DNA from: Thermoplasmatota archaeon
GTDB taxonomy: Archaea; Thermoplasmatota; Thermoplasmata; Thermoplasmatales; Thermoplasmataceae
Assembly (NCBI GenBank): GCA_023489425.1
Contig: JAMDCG010000006.1
Location: forward strand, 1-27,693
DNA: 27,693 bases
Direction of reading: 5' to 3'
A program made the position numbers and the translations under genes. Shown piece after piece: positions 13,685 through 21,544 of this stretch. Under the pieces are notes generated by a model. That model saw only the letters and a list, made by a program, of their open reading frames with translations. It was not told the origin of the DNA and made no database searches. Every line of letters starts with the position of its first letter. The first letter of the stretch is position 1.

Positions 13685-14879
13685 CGGTTCCCTCCCCTAC
13701 GTATGTACCAGATACTACCCATGGGGGTGATTCTGGATCAAACGGTTCCATTCCATTAACCATATGTTCCTTTAAAGACTTTTCATCCATTTCAATTCCG
13801 AGACCGGGTTTACCTGATAATTTAAAGTGACCGTTTTCAAGTTTATATCCACTCTTAAGTAGTTTTTTCTTCCATTCTGGCCATGATTCCTCAAAACTCT
13901 CCTGTATAATGAAATTATTAATCGTGGTATCGAGATTCAGGGTAGCTGCAGTCTGGACGGGACCAAAAGCGTTATGGTATGCCACCGGAATTCCCCATGC
14001 ATCAGCAATAGTGGCTATCTTGAAAGATTCGAGAATTCCTCTTGAGTTAGTTACATCAGGCTGAATTATATCCACTTTTCCCTCAACAATGTTCCTCATA
14101 AAATCTCTTGCATTGAGAACTCTTTCCCCAAGTGCTATGGGTGTATTCACAGTACTCCTCAGTTCAGGGAGCCTCATTTCAAGTTCAGGGTGGAGAGGTT
14201 CTTCAAAGAAGAAACAGTCATATGGCTCAAGAATCTGGGTGGCCTTTTTCGCAGCTTCCATAGAGAATCTCCCGTGAAACTCAATTAGAAGATCCATGGA
14301 ATCTCCAAAGGATTCTCTAAGGCCTGATACTATATTCTCTGCACTTTCCAGTCCCTTCTTATTTATTGTATCGTAGTTATTTCCAAATGGATCAAACTTT
14401 ACAGCATCAAAACCTTTCTTTCTAATTTCCTTTGCCTTGTCCACGAAATCATCAGCGGTAACGCAGTCTGAATACCAGCCATTGCTGTAAGCCCTAACGC
14501 TGTCCCTCATTTTACCTCCGAGAAGATTGTAAACCGGCTCCTTACAGCTCTTTCCAACTATATCCCAGCACGCCATCTCCACTGCACTTAGCGCAGAAGT
14601 GGCTTCCATTGACCTTGACAGATAGAATGAATGCTTGTAAAATTCCATTGTGTTTTTGTAAATCTCATTTACATCTTTGTTTAGAAAAACTCTTTTAACT
14701 TCTTCAGCGCTTTCCTTCACTGGAAGTGTCATGAGGGTTGTTGGTGCCTCACCGTATCCAACTATGCCATCACTGGTTGTAACCTTGACTATAATCATTG
14801 TAGAACTCCATGGTGATGATTTTTCGGATGTTTTTTCGCTTACGTTGTATATTTCTATCTCTTTTATCTTTCCTGCCAT
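13671..14879 (-). CDS. Acid-sugar dehydratase, gluconate/galactonate dehydratase type (enolase superfamily)
   Basis: This 402-aa enzyme belongs to the MR/MLE branch of the enolase superfamily. The Mg2+ ligands are E200, E226 and E252, with catalytic H202 (EFHGRF) and H302 (AYHNAFG). The 26/26/50 spacing is that of galactonate dehydratase (D183/E209/E235 with H185/H285), and KFDPFG (161-166) is the usual partner. In Thermoplasmatales such enzymes dehydrate gluconate and galactonate to 2-keto-3-deoxy sugars acids in the non-phosphorylative Entner-Doudoroff pathway. The exact substrate cannot be read by eye; other aldonates are possible. ATG 14879 lies about 26 nt from ATTTAAAAT, fitting a leaderless mRNA. 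The KaiC-like gene overlaps its 3' end by 14 nt. Confidence 0.88.
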   Translation of the reverse strand: MAGKIKEIEIYNVSEKTSEKSSPWSSTMIIVKVTTSDGIVGYGEAPTTLMTLPVKESAEEVKRVFLNKDVNEIYKNTMEFYKHSFYLSRSMEATSALSAVEMACWDIVGKSCKEPVYNLLGGKMRDSVRAYSNGWYSDCVTADDFVDKAKEIRKKGFDAVKFDPFGNNYDTINKKGLESAENIVSGLRESFGDSMDLLIEFHGRFSMEAAKKATQILEPYDCFFFEEPLHPELEMRLPELRSTVNTPIALGERVLNARDFMRNIVEGKVDIIQPDVTNSRGILESFKIATIADAWGIPVAYHNAFGPVQTAATLNLDTTINNFIIQESFEESWPEWKKKLLKSGYKLENGHFKLSGKPGLGIEMDEKSLKEHMVNGMEPFDPESPPWVVSGTYVGEGTDGKQ

Positions 14880-14900
14880 GGATCATCATATTTCATTCTA

Positions 14901-14910
14901 ATTTTAAATG
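14901..14910 (-). promoter_or_regulatory. TATA element of the acid-sugar dehydratase gene
   Basis: The minus strand reads CATTTAAAAT, centred about 26 nt before ATG 14879. Confidence 0.5.
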
Positions 14911-14940
14911 TTTCCTAAAATAAGAAGATTGAATAAAAAA

Positions 14941-14950
14941 TATTATATAT
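14941..14950 (+). promoter_or_regulatory. TATA element of topA
   Basis: TATTATATAT is centred about 17 nt before TTG 14963 and about 29 nt before TTG 14975. The second distance is the more normal one for a leaderless start. Confidence 0.5.
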
Positions 14951-14962
14951 CATAAAAATACA

Positions 14963-17362
14963 TTGGGATATCTATTGCCAGATACATTAATTATTTCAGA
15001 GAAAGCAGATGCAGGAAGAAGGATTGCCTATTTTCTATCCGATGGTAAATCAAAACAGAAAAGATCAAAGGGTTTGAGTTACATAGAATATGAGAATGAG
15101 GTTGGTGGTTTTTATCTGGTTCCACTGAGTGGGCACATTGTGGAAATTGATTTTCCAAAAACACTCAAGGATTGGAAATTAGAAAATCTGAAAGAACTTA
15201 TTTCATCAAATGTAATTCATAATGTTAAAAACAAGACCGCCTATGAGAGCTTAAAAACGCTTTCTGCAGGCATTAAAAGAGTTATAATTGCTACTGATTA
15301 TGACAGGGAAGGAGAATTAATAGGTACAGAAGCTCTGGATATTGTTAAAAAGGACAAATCCTTCCATGGAGAAATCAAAAGGGCTAAGTTCAGCGCTCTA
15401 ACAGGCAAGGAAATAAAGGACGCTTTTGCAAACTTTATAGATGTGGATTACAATCTTTCAGATTCAGCTGCTGCAAGGGAGGAGATTGATCTTTACTGGG
15501 GAGCAGCTCTTACAAGGTTTTTCTCGCTTATAACAAACAGGCTAGGTAAGAATTTCCTATCCATAGGAAGAGTGCAAACACCCACTCTTGGGCTAATCGT
15601 AAAGAGGGAAAGAGAGATAGAAAACTTTGTTCCGGAAAAGTTCTGGGAAGTTAAGGTTGACTTTCTCAAGGATGACGTTTTTACCGGTATCTACGAAGAA
15701 GGCAGAATAAACGATGAGAAAAGGGCAAGAGAAATCCTTGAAAATATTATAGGAAAGGATGGAATTGTAAACGAGTTTGAAAAGGGAATGGAAAGAATCT
15801 ACAAGCCTGCTCCCTTCAACACAACAGAGTTCATGAGAGAGGCTTCTAGAATAGGAGTTATGCCTTCGAGAGCTATGAAGATTGCCGAATCACTGTATGT
15901 AAAAGGATTTATAAGTTATCCAAGGACTGATAATACAGTATATCAGAGAAGCATAAACCTCAAGTCAGTGGTAGAAAAACTGAAAAACAGTGAATTGAAG
16001 AAGGAAGCAGAAATGGTTCTTTCTCAGGAAAAAATAATACCTTCCAGGGGTAGAATGGAAGCGACCGATCATCCGCCAATCTATCCAACAGAGGTTCCAA
16101 AAAGTGGGAGCCTGAGAGCAGATGAAGCAAAGGTCTATGAACTCATAGCCAGGAGATTTCTGGCTACACTTTACAGGGAGGGTACCCGAGAGGTAAAGTC
16201 AGCAAAGATAGAAATTGACCATTATAACTTTAAGACAAATGGAACCAGAGTGGTCGATCCAGGATGGCTATCCATATATACATATAGAAAGTTCAAGGAC
16301 ATCTTTCATCCCGATCTTGAGAAAGGTGAGAAGGTAAAGGCTGAAAACTGGAGAATAGAGGAAGGAGAAACAAAGCCTCCATCAAGATTTGATATGGCCT
16401 CGCTCATTAAGGAAATGGAAAACCTGAATCTAGGAACGAAGAGTACCAGACACGATATTATTGATAAGCTCCAGAGCAGGGGGTTTATTGAGGGAAATCC
16501 AGTCAGACCAACGGCCCTTGGCTCATCTCTTATAGATGGGGTCACAACAGTGGATTCAAAGATAGCTGAGCCAGACATGACTGCAGAGCTCGAATCGTTC
16601 ATGAACAACATTGCAGCTGGGGAGAGAACAAAGGATTCAGTAGTTTCAACATCAAGAAACATGCTTTCCAGTGTTTTAGAAGAGCTTGGAAATAACAAGG
16701 ATTCCATAGCAAATATAATTCGTGGAGCACTTGAAACAGGTACTGTTGTAGGTAAGTGCAACATAGACGGAACCAATATACAGGCAATAAAGATCAGGGA
16801 CACAATCAGGTTCAGATGCGAGAGGGATAACTGCATCGATTACTACCACAAGATAAGGGGGTTAATCAAGCCATCCGAAGAGAACTGTGTGGTTTGTGGA
16901 AAACCTGTAGTAACTGTTATAAGAAGGGGACAATCCCCAGAAAAATTATGCATTGATCCCTTATGTAAATTCAACACAGAGAAGAAGGACATCGGTCTCT
17001 GTCCACTTGACGGTGGACATATGATTATAAGACAATCAAAATATGGAAAAAGATTTCTTGGCTGTTCTAATTTTCCAAAATGCAGGCAAACATATGCACT
17101 TCCACAAAAAGGTGAGATTAAGATGACAGGAAAGATTTGTGAATACTGTCATGCTCCAATAATATCCGTTTCCTTCGGGAGTGGATCAAGAGAAATGTGT
17201 CCCAACATATCATGCGAAAGTAATAAAAAGTCAAAATCCGATATGGAGAAAGTGAAGAGTACTGCTGTGAAAAAACCATTAACCAGAAAGAAAACTGTGA
17301 AGAAATCAGGTTCATCTGCATCTAAGGAGAAAAAAGCCAGGAAGAGTGTAAAAAATGCTTAA
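14963..17362 (+). CDS. topA: DNA topoisomerase I (type IA) with zinc ribbons
   Basis: This enzyme relaxes negative supercoils through a 5'-phosphotyrosine intermediate. The Toprim domain covers about 1-150 with E13 (ISEK) and the TDYDREGE box (111-118: D112, D114, E116). The active tyrosine is Y319 in FISYPRTD. SIGRVQTPTLG (200-210) is also typical. From about 615 to 755 there are several Cys4-type zinc ribbons (CxxCGK, CPLDGGH, CSNFPKC, CEYCH, CPNISC), followed by a Lys/Ser-rich tail of about 40 residues that probably binds DNA. There is no helicase domain, so it is not reverse gyrase. The start is TTG: 14963 is the longest frame, but TTG 14975 (MPDTLIISEK) fits the TATA spacing and the family N-terminus better. 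The 3' end overlaps the next gene by 8 nt. Confidence 0.95.
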   Translation: MGYLLPDTLIISEKADAGRRIAYFLSDGKSKQKRSKGLSYIEYENEVGGFYLVPLSGHIVEIDFPKTLKDWKLENLKELISSNVIHNVKNKTAYESLKTLSAGIKRVIIATDYDREGELIGTEALDIVKKDKSFHGEIKRAKFSALTGKEIKDAFANFIDVDYNLSDSAAAREEIDLYWGAALTRFFSLITNRLGKNFLSIGRVQTPTLGLIVKREREIENFVPEKFWEVKVDFLKDDVFTGIYEEGRINDEKRAREILENIIGKDGIVNEFEKGMERIYKPAPFNTTEFMREASRIGVMPSRAMKIAESLYVKGFISYPRTDNTVYQRSINLKSVVEKLKNSELKKEAEMVLSQEKIIPSRGRMEATDHPPIYPTEVPKSGSLRADEAKVYELIARRFLATLYREGTREVKSAKIEIDHYNFKTNGTRVVDPGWLSIYTYRKFKDIFHPDLEKGEKVKAENWRIEEGETKPPSRFDMASLIKEMENLNLGTKSTRHDIIDKLQSRGFIEGNPVRPTALGSSLIDGVTTVDSKIAEPDMTAELESFMNNIAAGERTKDSVVSTSRNMLSSVLEELGNNKDSIANIIRGALETGTVVGKCNIDGTNIQAIKIRDTIRFRCERDNCIDYYHKIRGLIKPSEENCVVCGKPVVTVIRRGQSPEKLCIDPLCKFNTEKKDIGLCPLDGGHMIIRQSKYGKRFLGCSNFPKCRQTYALPQKGEIKMTGKICEYCHAPIISVSFGSGSREMCPNISCESNKKSKSDMEKVKSTAVKKPLTRKKTVKKSGSSASKEKKARKSVKNA

Positions 17363-18239
17363 CAGGAGAATTGCTACTGAAATTGGTACTGCAGTATTAT
17401 TTCTGGTAGCCTCTCTTATCGGTCTCGTTATGGCTCTCGAACTGGAGAGCGTTAGTCCAACAAACCCAAGCCAGAATACTTCTGCAGGATTTGGATACGT
17501 GATATATTTCATAGTTGCAGTTATATTAATGTCTGTTGTGATTCTATATATCTCAAAGAAGAAGAGGCTTGGAATACTCAGGATCATTTTTGTATTATCC
17601 ATGGTTTTTGTAATCTATATCGTATCAAGTCTTCTTTATGCACTTCTTCCAATTACATATCCTGAATACTATTTTCTCAGTTTTGGAACACCTGTACTTT
17701 TCCTTTATCTACTCCTTTTCAAACAGAACTGGATTGTAATAAATATTGCAGGGATTCTTACCGCAGCAGGTCTAGCAGCAATTTGGGGTGTAGATCTTGG
17801 GCTTTATGCAGCCATTGTTCTAATGATAGTCTTTGCCATTTATGATTACATAGCTGTTTACAAGACAAAACACATGCTTGATATTGCAAGAGCTACAACA
17901 TCTTCAAACATGCCACTTTTTTTCATAGTGCCGGAGAACATGAACTTTGATATGAAGGATGCAGACATAGACATACCAAGAGAAGAGGGAAGAGAGAGGG
18001 GTGCAATAATGATAGGTTTTGGAGATATAGCAATTCCTAACGTAATGGTAATATCATCCTTCCTCTATTCCGGAGCAACAACTTCAAGTCTTTCATTTTT
18101 CATACTTCCCCTCCTTGGAGGCATAATAGCAATGTTCATTCTCTTCAGTTTCATAAAAAGGCCAGCCCCGGGATTGCCATTCCTGAACACTGGAGTTCTA
18201 ATAGGTTTTATAATAGCACTGGTTCTCAGAGGAATCTGA
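17355..18239 (+). CDS. Presenilin/signal-peptide-peptidase-like intramembrane aspartyl protease
   Basis: This 294-aa polytopic membrane protein has about nine helices. The two catalytic aspartates are in the diagnostic motifs YD (Y163-D164 in FAIYDYIAVYKTKHM) and GxGD (GFGD, 221-224, D224). A PAL-like motif follows near the C-terminus as PGLPFLN (272-278), where the usual A is G. This is the order and spacing of archaeal presenilin/SPP homologues, which cleave transmembrane segments, including signal-peptide remnants. Residues 190-215 form the hydrophilic loop between the catalytic helices. The ATG lies within the last codons of topA (8-nt overlap), so it is co-transcribed and translationally coupled. 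The stop is 59 nt from that of the convergent tricorn gene. Confidence 0.88.
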   Translation: MLNRRIATEIGTAVLFLVASLIGLVMALELESVSPTNPSQNTSAGFGYVIYFIVAVILMSVVILYISKKKRLGILRIIFVLSMVFVIYIVSSLLYALLPITYPEYYFLSFGTPVLFLYLLLFKQNWIVINIAGILTAAGLAAIWGVDLGLYAAIVLMIVFAIYDYIAVYKTKHMLDIARATTSSNMPLFFIVPENMNFDMKDADIDIPREEGRERGAIMIGFGDIAIPNVMVISSFLYSGATTSSLSFFILPLLGGIIAMFILFSFIKRPAPGLPFLNTGVLIGFIIALVLRGI

Positions 18240-18298
18240 TATTGCTTAAAAAATAGTTTAATAACTAATCAAATAAAAAAATCATAGAAATGAAAGAC

Positions 18299-21200
18299 TC
18301 ATTTCTTCTTTTCACTCAGTTTTATCATCTCCATGATCTTACTAAGAGCAAGATCCATCTGTGGATCTTTTCCACTATGCCAATCTTCAGGTTTTATTTC
18401 CACTTCATATGTTGGATCCGTTCCGTAATTTTCTACGCCAAACCCAACATCCCTGAACTTCATCCCAAATCTTGGCTGAGTCACCTGAGTACCATCTGCC
18501 AGCCTTCTTTCAGGGCTTATTCCAATTACTCCACCCCACGTTCTGGTACCGATTAGTGGCCCTAGGCTTAACAGCTTGAAAGAATGACTGAAAATATCCC
18601 CATCAGATCCTGCATTCTCGTTTGTAAGAGCTATCATTGGCCCCTCAACAGAATAGGATGGATATGGGGAATCCTGCCCTCTCCTTGGATGAGTAAGTGC
18701 TATTCTTTCCCGCATTAGCTTTTCAAGGACAAGTTGTGAAACATTGCCTCCTCCATTGAACCTGACGTCAACTATAAGACCAAATTTCTTGAATTCCCTT
18801 GTATAAAGCCTGTAAAATTCTGCAAGTCCATCCAGCATCATGTTTGGGATATGAACATAACCTACCTCCCCTCCAGTTTTTTCATGTACCATCTTCCTGT
18901 TTTCCTCAACCCAGCTCCTGTATCTGAGATATCTATCATCTGGAATTGTCTTAACGTAGTTTGAAAATGCCTTCTTGTCCTGAGTTTTGACATCAATTCT
19001 GATTATCTCAGATGGTAGATTAAGTAATATCTCATCGATTGTTTTTCCATCGGGTCCAGGGGACTCTCCATTAATGGACACAATCTGGTCACCCTCCATG
19101 AATCCTCCCAGGAGCAGTGGACTTTTTTCATTCTCATTTGAAAGATCTCCATGATAAATTTTCTTTATGTAGTATTTCTTTCCTCTTAATTCAAAATCAG
19201 CCCCAAGATGTCCTATGGGTATGGCATCAGAAGAAAGGAAGTCTCCACCTGTTTCATAGGAATGTGACGTTCTGAACTCTCCCTGCATCTCTCTCATTAT
19301 TTCAGACAGTTCAAACCTTGTGGTGATCTTGCTAACAAGGGGTTCATACTTCTCATATATCTGCCGTGCATTCTTTGTTGCAAACTCCTCCTTCCAGAAA
19401 AAGCTTGTTGCCAGCAGCCATGTCTCATTGAACATCTGCTTCCACTCTTCCAGAGGTTCTATCCTTATTTTCAGATCTTTGAGATGGATTTCCTTTTCCT
19501 CGTCAAAACCACTCACCATTTCCTTCGCAACCTTTGCCTGTAGCTTGAAAACTTTATTTTTTTCCTTTCTGATTAACACAGATTTTTCATCCACTGAAAC
19601 TCTGAAATCAAGCACCTTTTCCGCAACAGTCTTAGGCTTCTTTGTTTCAAAGCTGAAGAAAACAAGTTTACCAGCTCTCTGTCTCCCCGATGCGGCATTC
19701 TTTAGCAAGCCTTCGGCCCTGTATGAAAGGTATAGCAAGCCTCCTTTTATGGCCCTAAGAGAATTGAAGTTACCCGAATCTATGGGTAATGAATCGGAAA
19801 ATGATCCTGCACTCTCTCTTTCAGATTTTAGTCTCATGGATTCTGGTATCCTGACTGTTGGTGAAAAGTCTCCACCATCGATCTTCATATAATATATTCT
19901 AGTCATCAGGGGAAATGAGTAGTTGAACGTTGCCCTGTCCTCTACTGGATCAAAAGTTCTGTCAGAAAGATAATAAAGATAAGACCCAGTAGGATCAAAG
20001 GATGGTGAATAGTCATTAGCCGTTCTTTCTGTTATTTCTTTCTTCTCCATTCTATCAAGCACCACTGTTTTTACAATGGAACCGTCCCTCTGCCCAAAAC
20101 CTCCTGTCATATATGGGAATGTATATGCAATTTTGCCTGAGTCATTTGACCATGCGACATCCCTTATCTTTCCTGCCTCACTTTCATCAATCAGATCACA
20201 AGACATATTCTCTATATTCACCATATAAAGCTGAAACAGAATATTTGTAACCGCAATCTTCTTTCCATCAGGAGAAGGAAACGTGTTATCTATCAGTCCA
20301 ATATTTCTTTCAAGCTGCGTGTGCTTCGTAATGTCTGAAATTTCAGATATGCATAGAAATTCCCCATCCTTATCCTGCCTTACATAGGAGACTCTTTTTC
20401 CATCAAGGAACTTCATCAGTCTTACCCTTCCATGTGATTGAATTTGCAACTGTGGACTCATTTCTTCAGATGTTATGATGCCTTTACCCCTGAGGACAAA
20501 TCCATATGTATCATCCTTTCCGTTCATTGTATATTCTTCCAGGTAGTTCGCGGTATCCGGGAATTTCGAGGATGGAAAAGTTATCCCTGAGTCCATTCTT
20601 ACCTCAATTTTCTTTTCCTCCTTTTTTTCTGGATTTAATGTAAATAATTCGCCTCCCATGGAATACAACAGAACCTCACCATTCGATGAAAGATGCCTTG
20701 GATAATAGGTCTTGAAATCAGAATGCTTCGTTAATTTTCCACCCTTTACATCAACGGAATATATCTGTCCATTGCCTTCATGATCGGAAACAAAAAACAC
20801 TTTTTCACCATGGATACATGGAGAGGAAACGTGTCCATCCAGGTCTACTATTTTGTTAAATTTTCCATTGAGCTTTCCTGACCAGATAACGCCTCTGGTT
20901 CCACCTTTATAACCCTTCCAGTGTGGCATATCGTATGTATATCTTCCTATTACCACATCATCTCCGTGGAATAATATGTGAGATCCTGGACCAAGATTCA
21001 GAGGGTTCAAATTTAGTGTTTCTGTATCAAGTTCATAGAAGAATGTAAGAGCTCCAAACGGTGACATTGCATCTGTTGAAATAATTGGTACATCTCCCTT
21101 CCAGCCTGCAACATCTGTAAACATCCTTCTTGGTACACTTTTTCCGTTAAGGAAAGTAACCCTCTTCACCATACCTGTTACCCTGTCATACATATACAGG

Positions 21201-21406
21201 TCTGCCAGTGATCCGTCCTTGCCCCTCATCGATCTGAAAATTATCTTATTTCTGTCTGGAGAAAATCTCGCATTATTTATTATACCTTCATTTGACACTA
21301 CAACCCTTGAGCTTCCATCTTTCAAATCTCCGACCCAGATTTTATCATTGGAAACAAAAAGAAATTCGTTACCCATGATATCTGGCCCATGCTTGTAAAA
21401 TACCAT
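18299..21406 (-). CDS. tri: Tricorn protease
   Basis: This 1035-aa giant self-compartmentalising serine protease processes peptides from the proteasome. The N-terminal beta-propeller regions occupy about 1-640, a PDZ domain about 735-830 and the catalytic core the rest. The catalytic set is S714-H715 (FRTSHSYETG), nucleophile S934 with D935 (GSDGD) and E992 (VENYG). Each is exactly 31 lower than in the Thermoplasma acidophilum enzyme (S745/H746, S965/D966, E1023), whose length is 1071. Sequence agreement begins at the first residues (INNARFSPD, RGKDGSLADLY). The capsid-forming 720-kDa hexamer hands di- to tetrapeptides to factors F1-F3; an F2/F3-type gene is at 587-2974. ATG 21406 has a TATA element 22-24 nt upstream. 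It is divergent from the S53 protease gene. Confidence 0.97.
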   Translation of the reverse strand: MVFYKHGPDIMGNEFLFVSNDKIWVGDLKDGSSRVVVSNEGIINNARFSPDRNKIIFRSMRGKDGSLADLYMYDRVTGMVKRVTFLNGKSVPRRMFTDVAGWKGDVPIISTDAMSPFGALTFFYELDTETLNLNPLNLGPGSHILFHGDDVVIGRYTYDMPHWKGYKGGTRGVIWSGKLNGKFNKIVDLDGHVSSPCIHGEKVFFVSDHEGNGQIYSVDVKGGKLTKHSDFKTYYPRHLSSNGEVLLYSMGGELFTLNPEKKEEKKIEVRMDSGITFPSSKFPDTANYLEEYTMNGKDDTYGFVLRGKGIITSEEMSPQLQIQSHGRVRLMKFLDGKRVSYVRQDKDGEFLCISEISDITKHTQLERNIGLIDNTFPSPDGKKIAVTNILFQLYMVNIENMSCDLIDESEAGKIRDVAWSNDSGKIAYTFPYMTGGFGQRDGSIVKTVVLDRMEKKEITERTANDYSPSFDPTGSYLYYLSDRTFDPVEDRATFNYSFPLMTRIYYMKIDGGDFSPTVRIPESMRLKSERESAGSFSDSLPIDSGNFNSLRAIKGGLLYLSYRAEGLLKNAASGRQRAGKLVFFSFETKKPKTVAEKVLDFRVSVDEKSVLIRKEKNKVFKLQAKVAKEMVSGFDEEKEIHLKDLKIRIEPLEEWKQMFNETWLLATSFFWKEEFATKNARQIYEKYEPLVSKITTRFELSEIMREMQGEFRTSHSYETGGDFLSSDAIPIGHLGADFELRGKKYYIKKIYHGDLSNENEKSPLLLGGFMEGDQIVSINGESPGPDGKTIDEILLNLPSEIIRIDVKTQDKKAFSNYVKTIPDDRYLRYRSWVEENRKMVHEKTGGEVGYVHIPNMMLDGLAEFYRLYTREFKKFGLIVDVRFNGGGNVSQLVLEKLMRERIALTHPRRGQDSPYPSYSVEGPMIALTNENAGSDGDIFSHSFKLLSLGPLIGTRTWGGVIGISPERRLADGTQVTQPRFGMKFRDVGFGVENYGTDPTYEVEIKPEDWHSGKDPQMDLALSKIMEMIKLSEKKK

Positions 21407-21420
21407 TGTTCTGTAGTGTA

Positions 21421-21434
21421 ATTATATTATATAG
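21421..21434 (-). promoter_or_regulatory. TATA element of tricorn
   Basis: The minus strand reads CTATATAATATAAT, centred about 22 nt before ATG 21406. Confidence 0.55.
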
Positions 21435-21517
21435 CCATTTTCTATGAAACTCTTAATTTTTATACCTGTTCAAAGTTTAAAATATCTCTCAAAAAATCAA
21501 AACAGTTTAAAGAACCA

Positions 21518-21526
21518 TTTTATAAG
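21518..21526 (+). promoter_or_regulatory. TATA element of the S53 protease gene
   Basis: TTTTATAAG is centred about 23 nt before ATG 21545. It supports a leaderless transcript and the ATG rather than the TTG one codon earlier (21542). The divergent tricorn TATA is about 90 bp away. Confidence 0.55.
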
Positions 21527-21544
21527 ATTAGAATATTTTCATTG

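Noticed and set aside
16306..16836. Minus-strand 176-aa frame
   Set aside because: Lies wholly within topA, where the plus frame has strong homology; the hydrophobic product is an antisense artefact.
14963..17362. Reverse gyrase
   Set aside because: No helicase/ATPase domain precedes the topoisomerase; size and zinc ribbons fit plain TopA.
19320..19892. Plus-strand 190-aa frame
   Set aside because: Antisense to tricorn, which is intact across this region.
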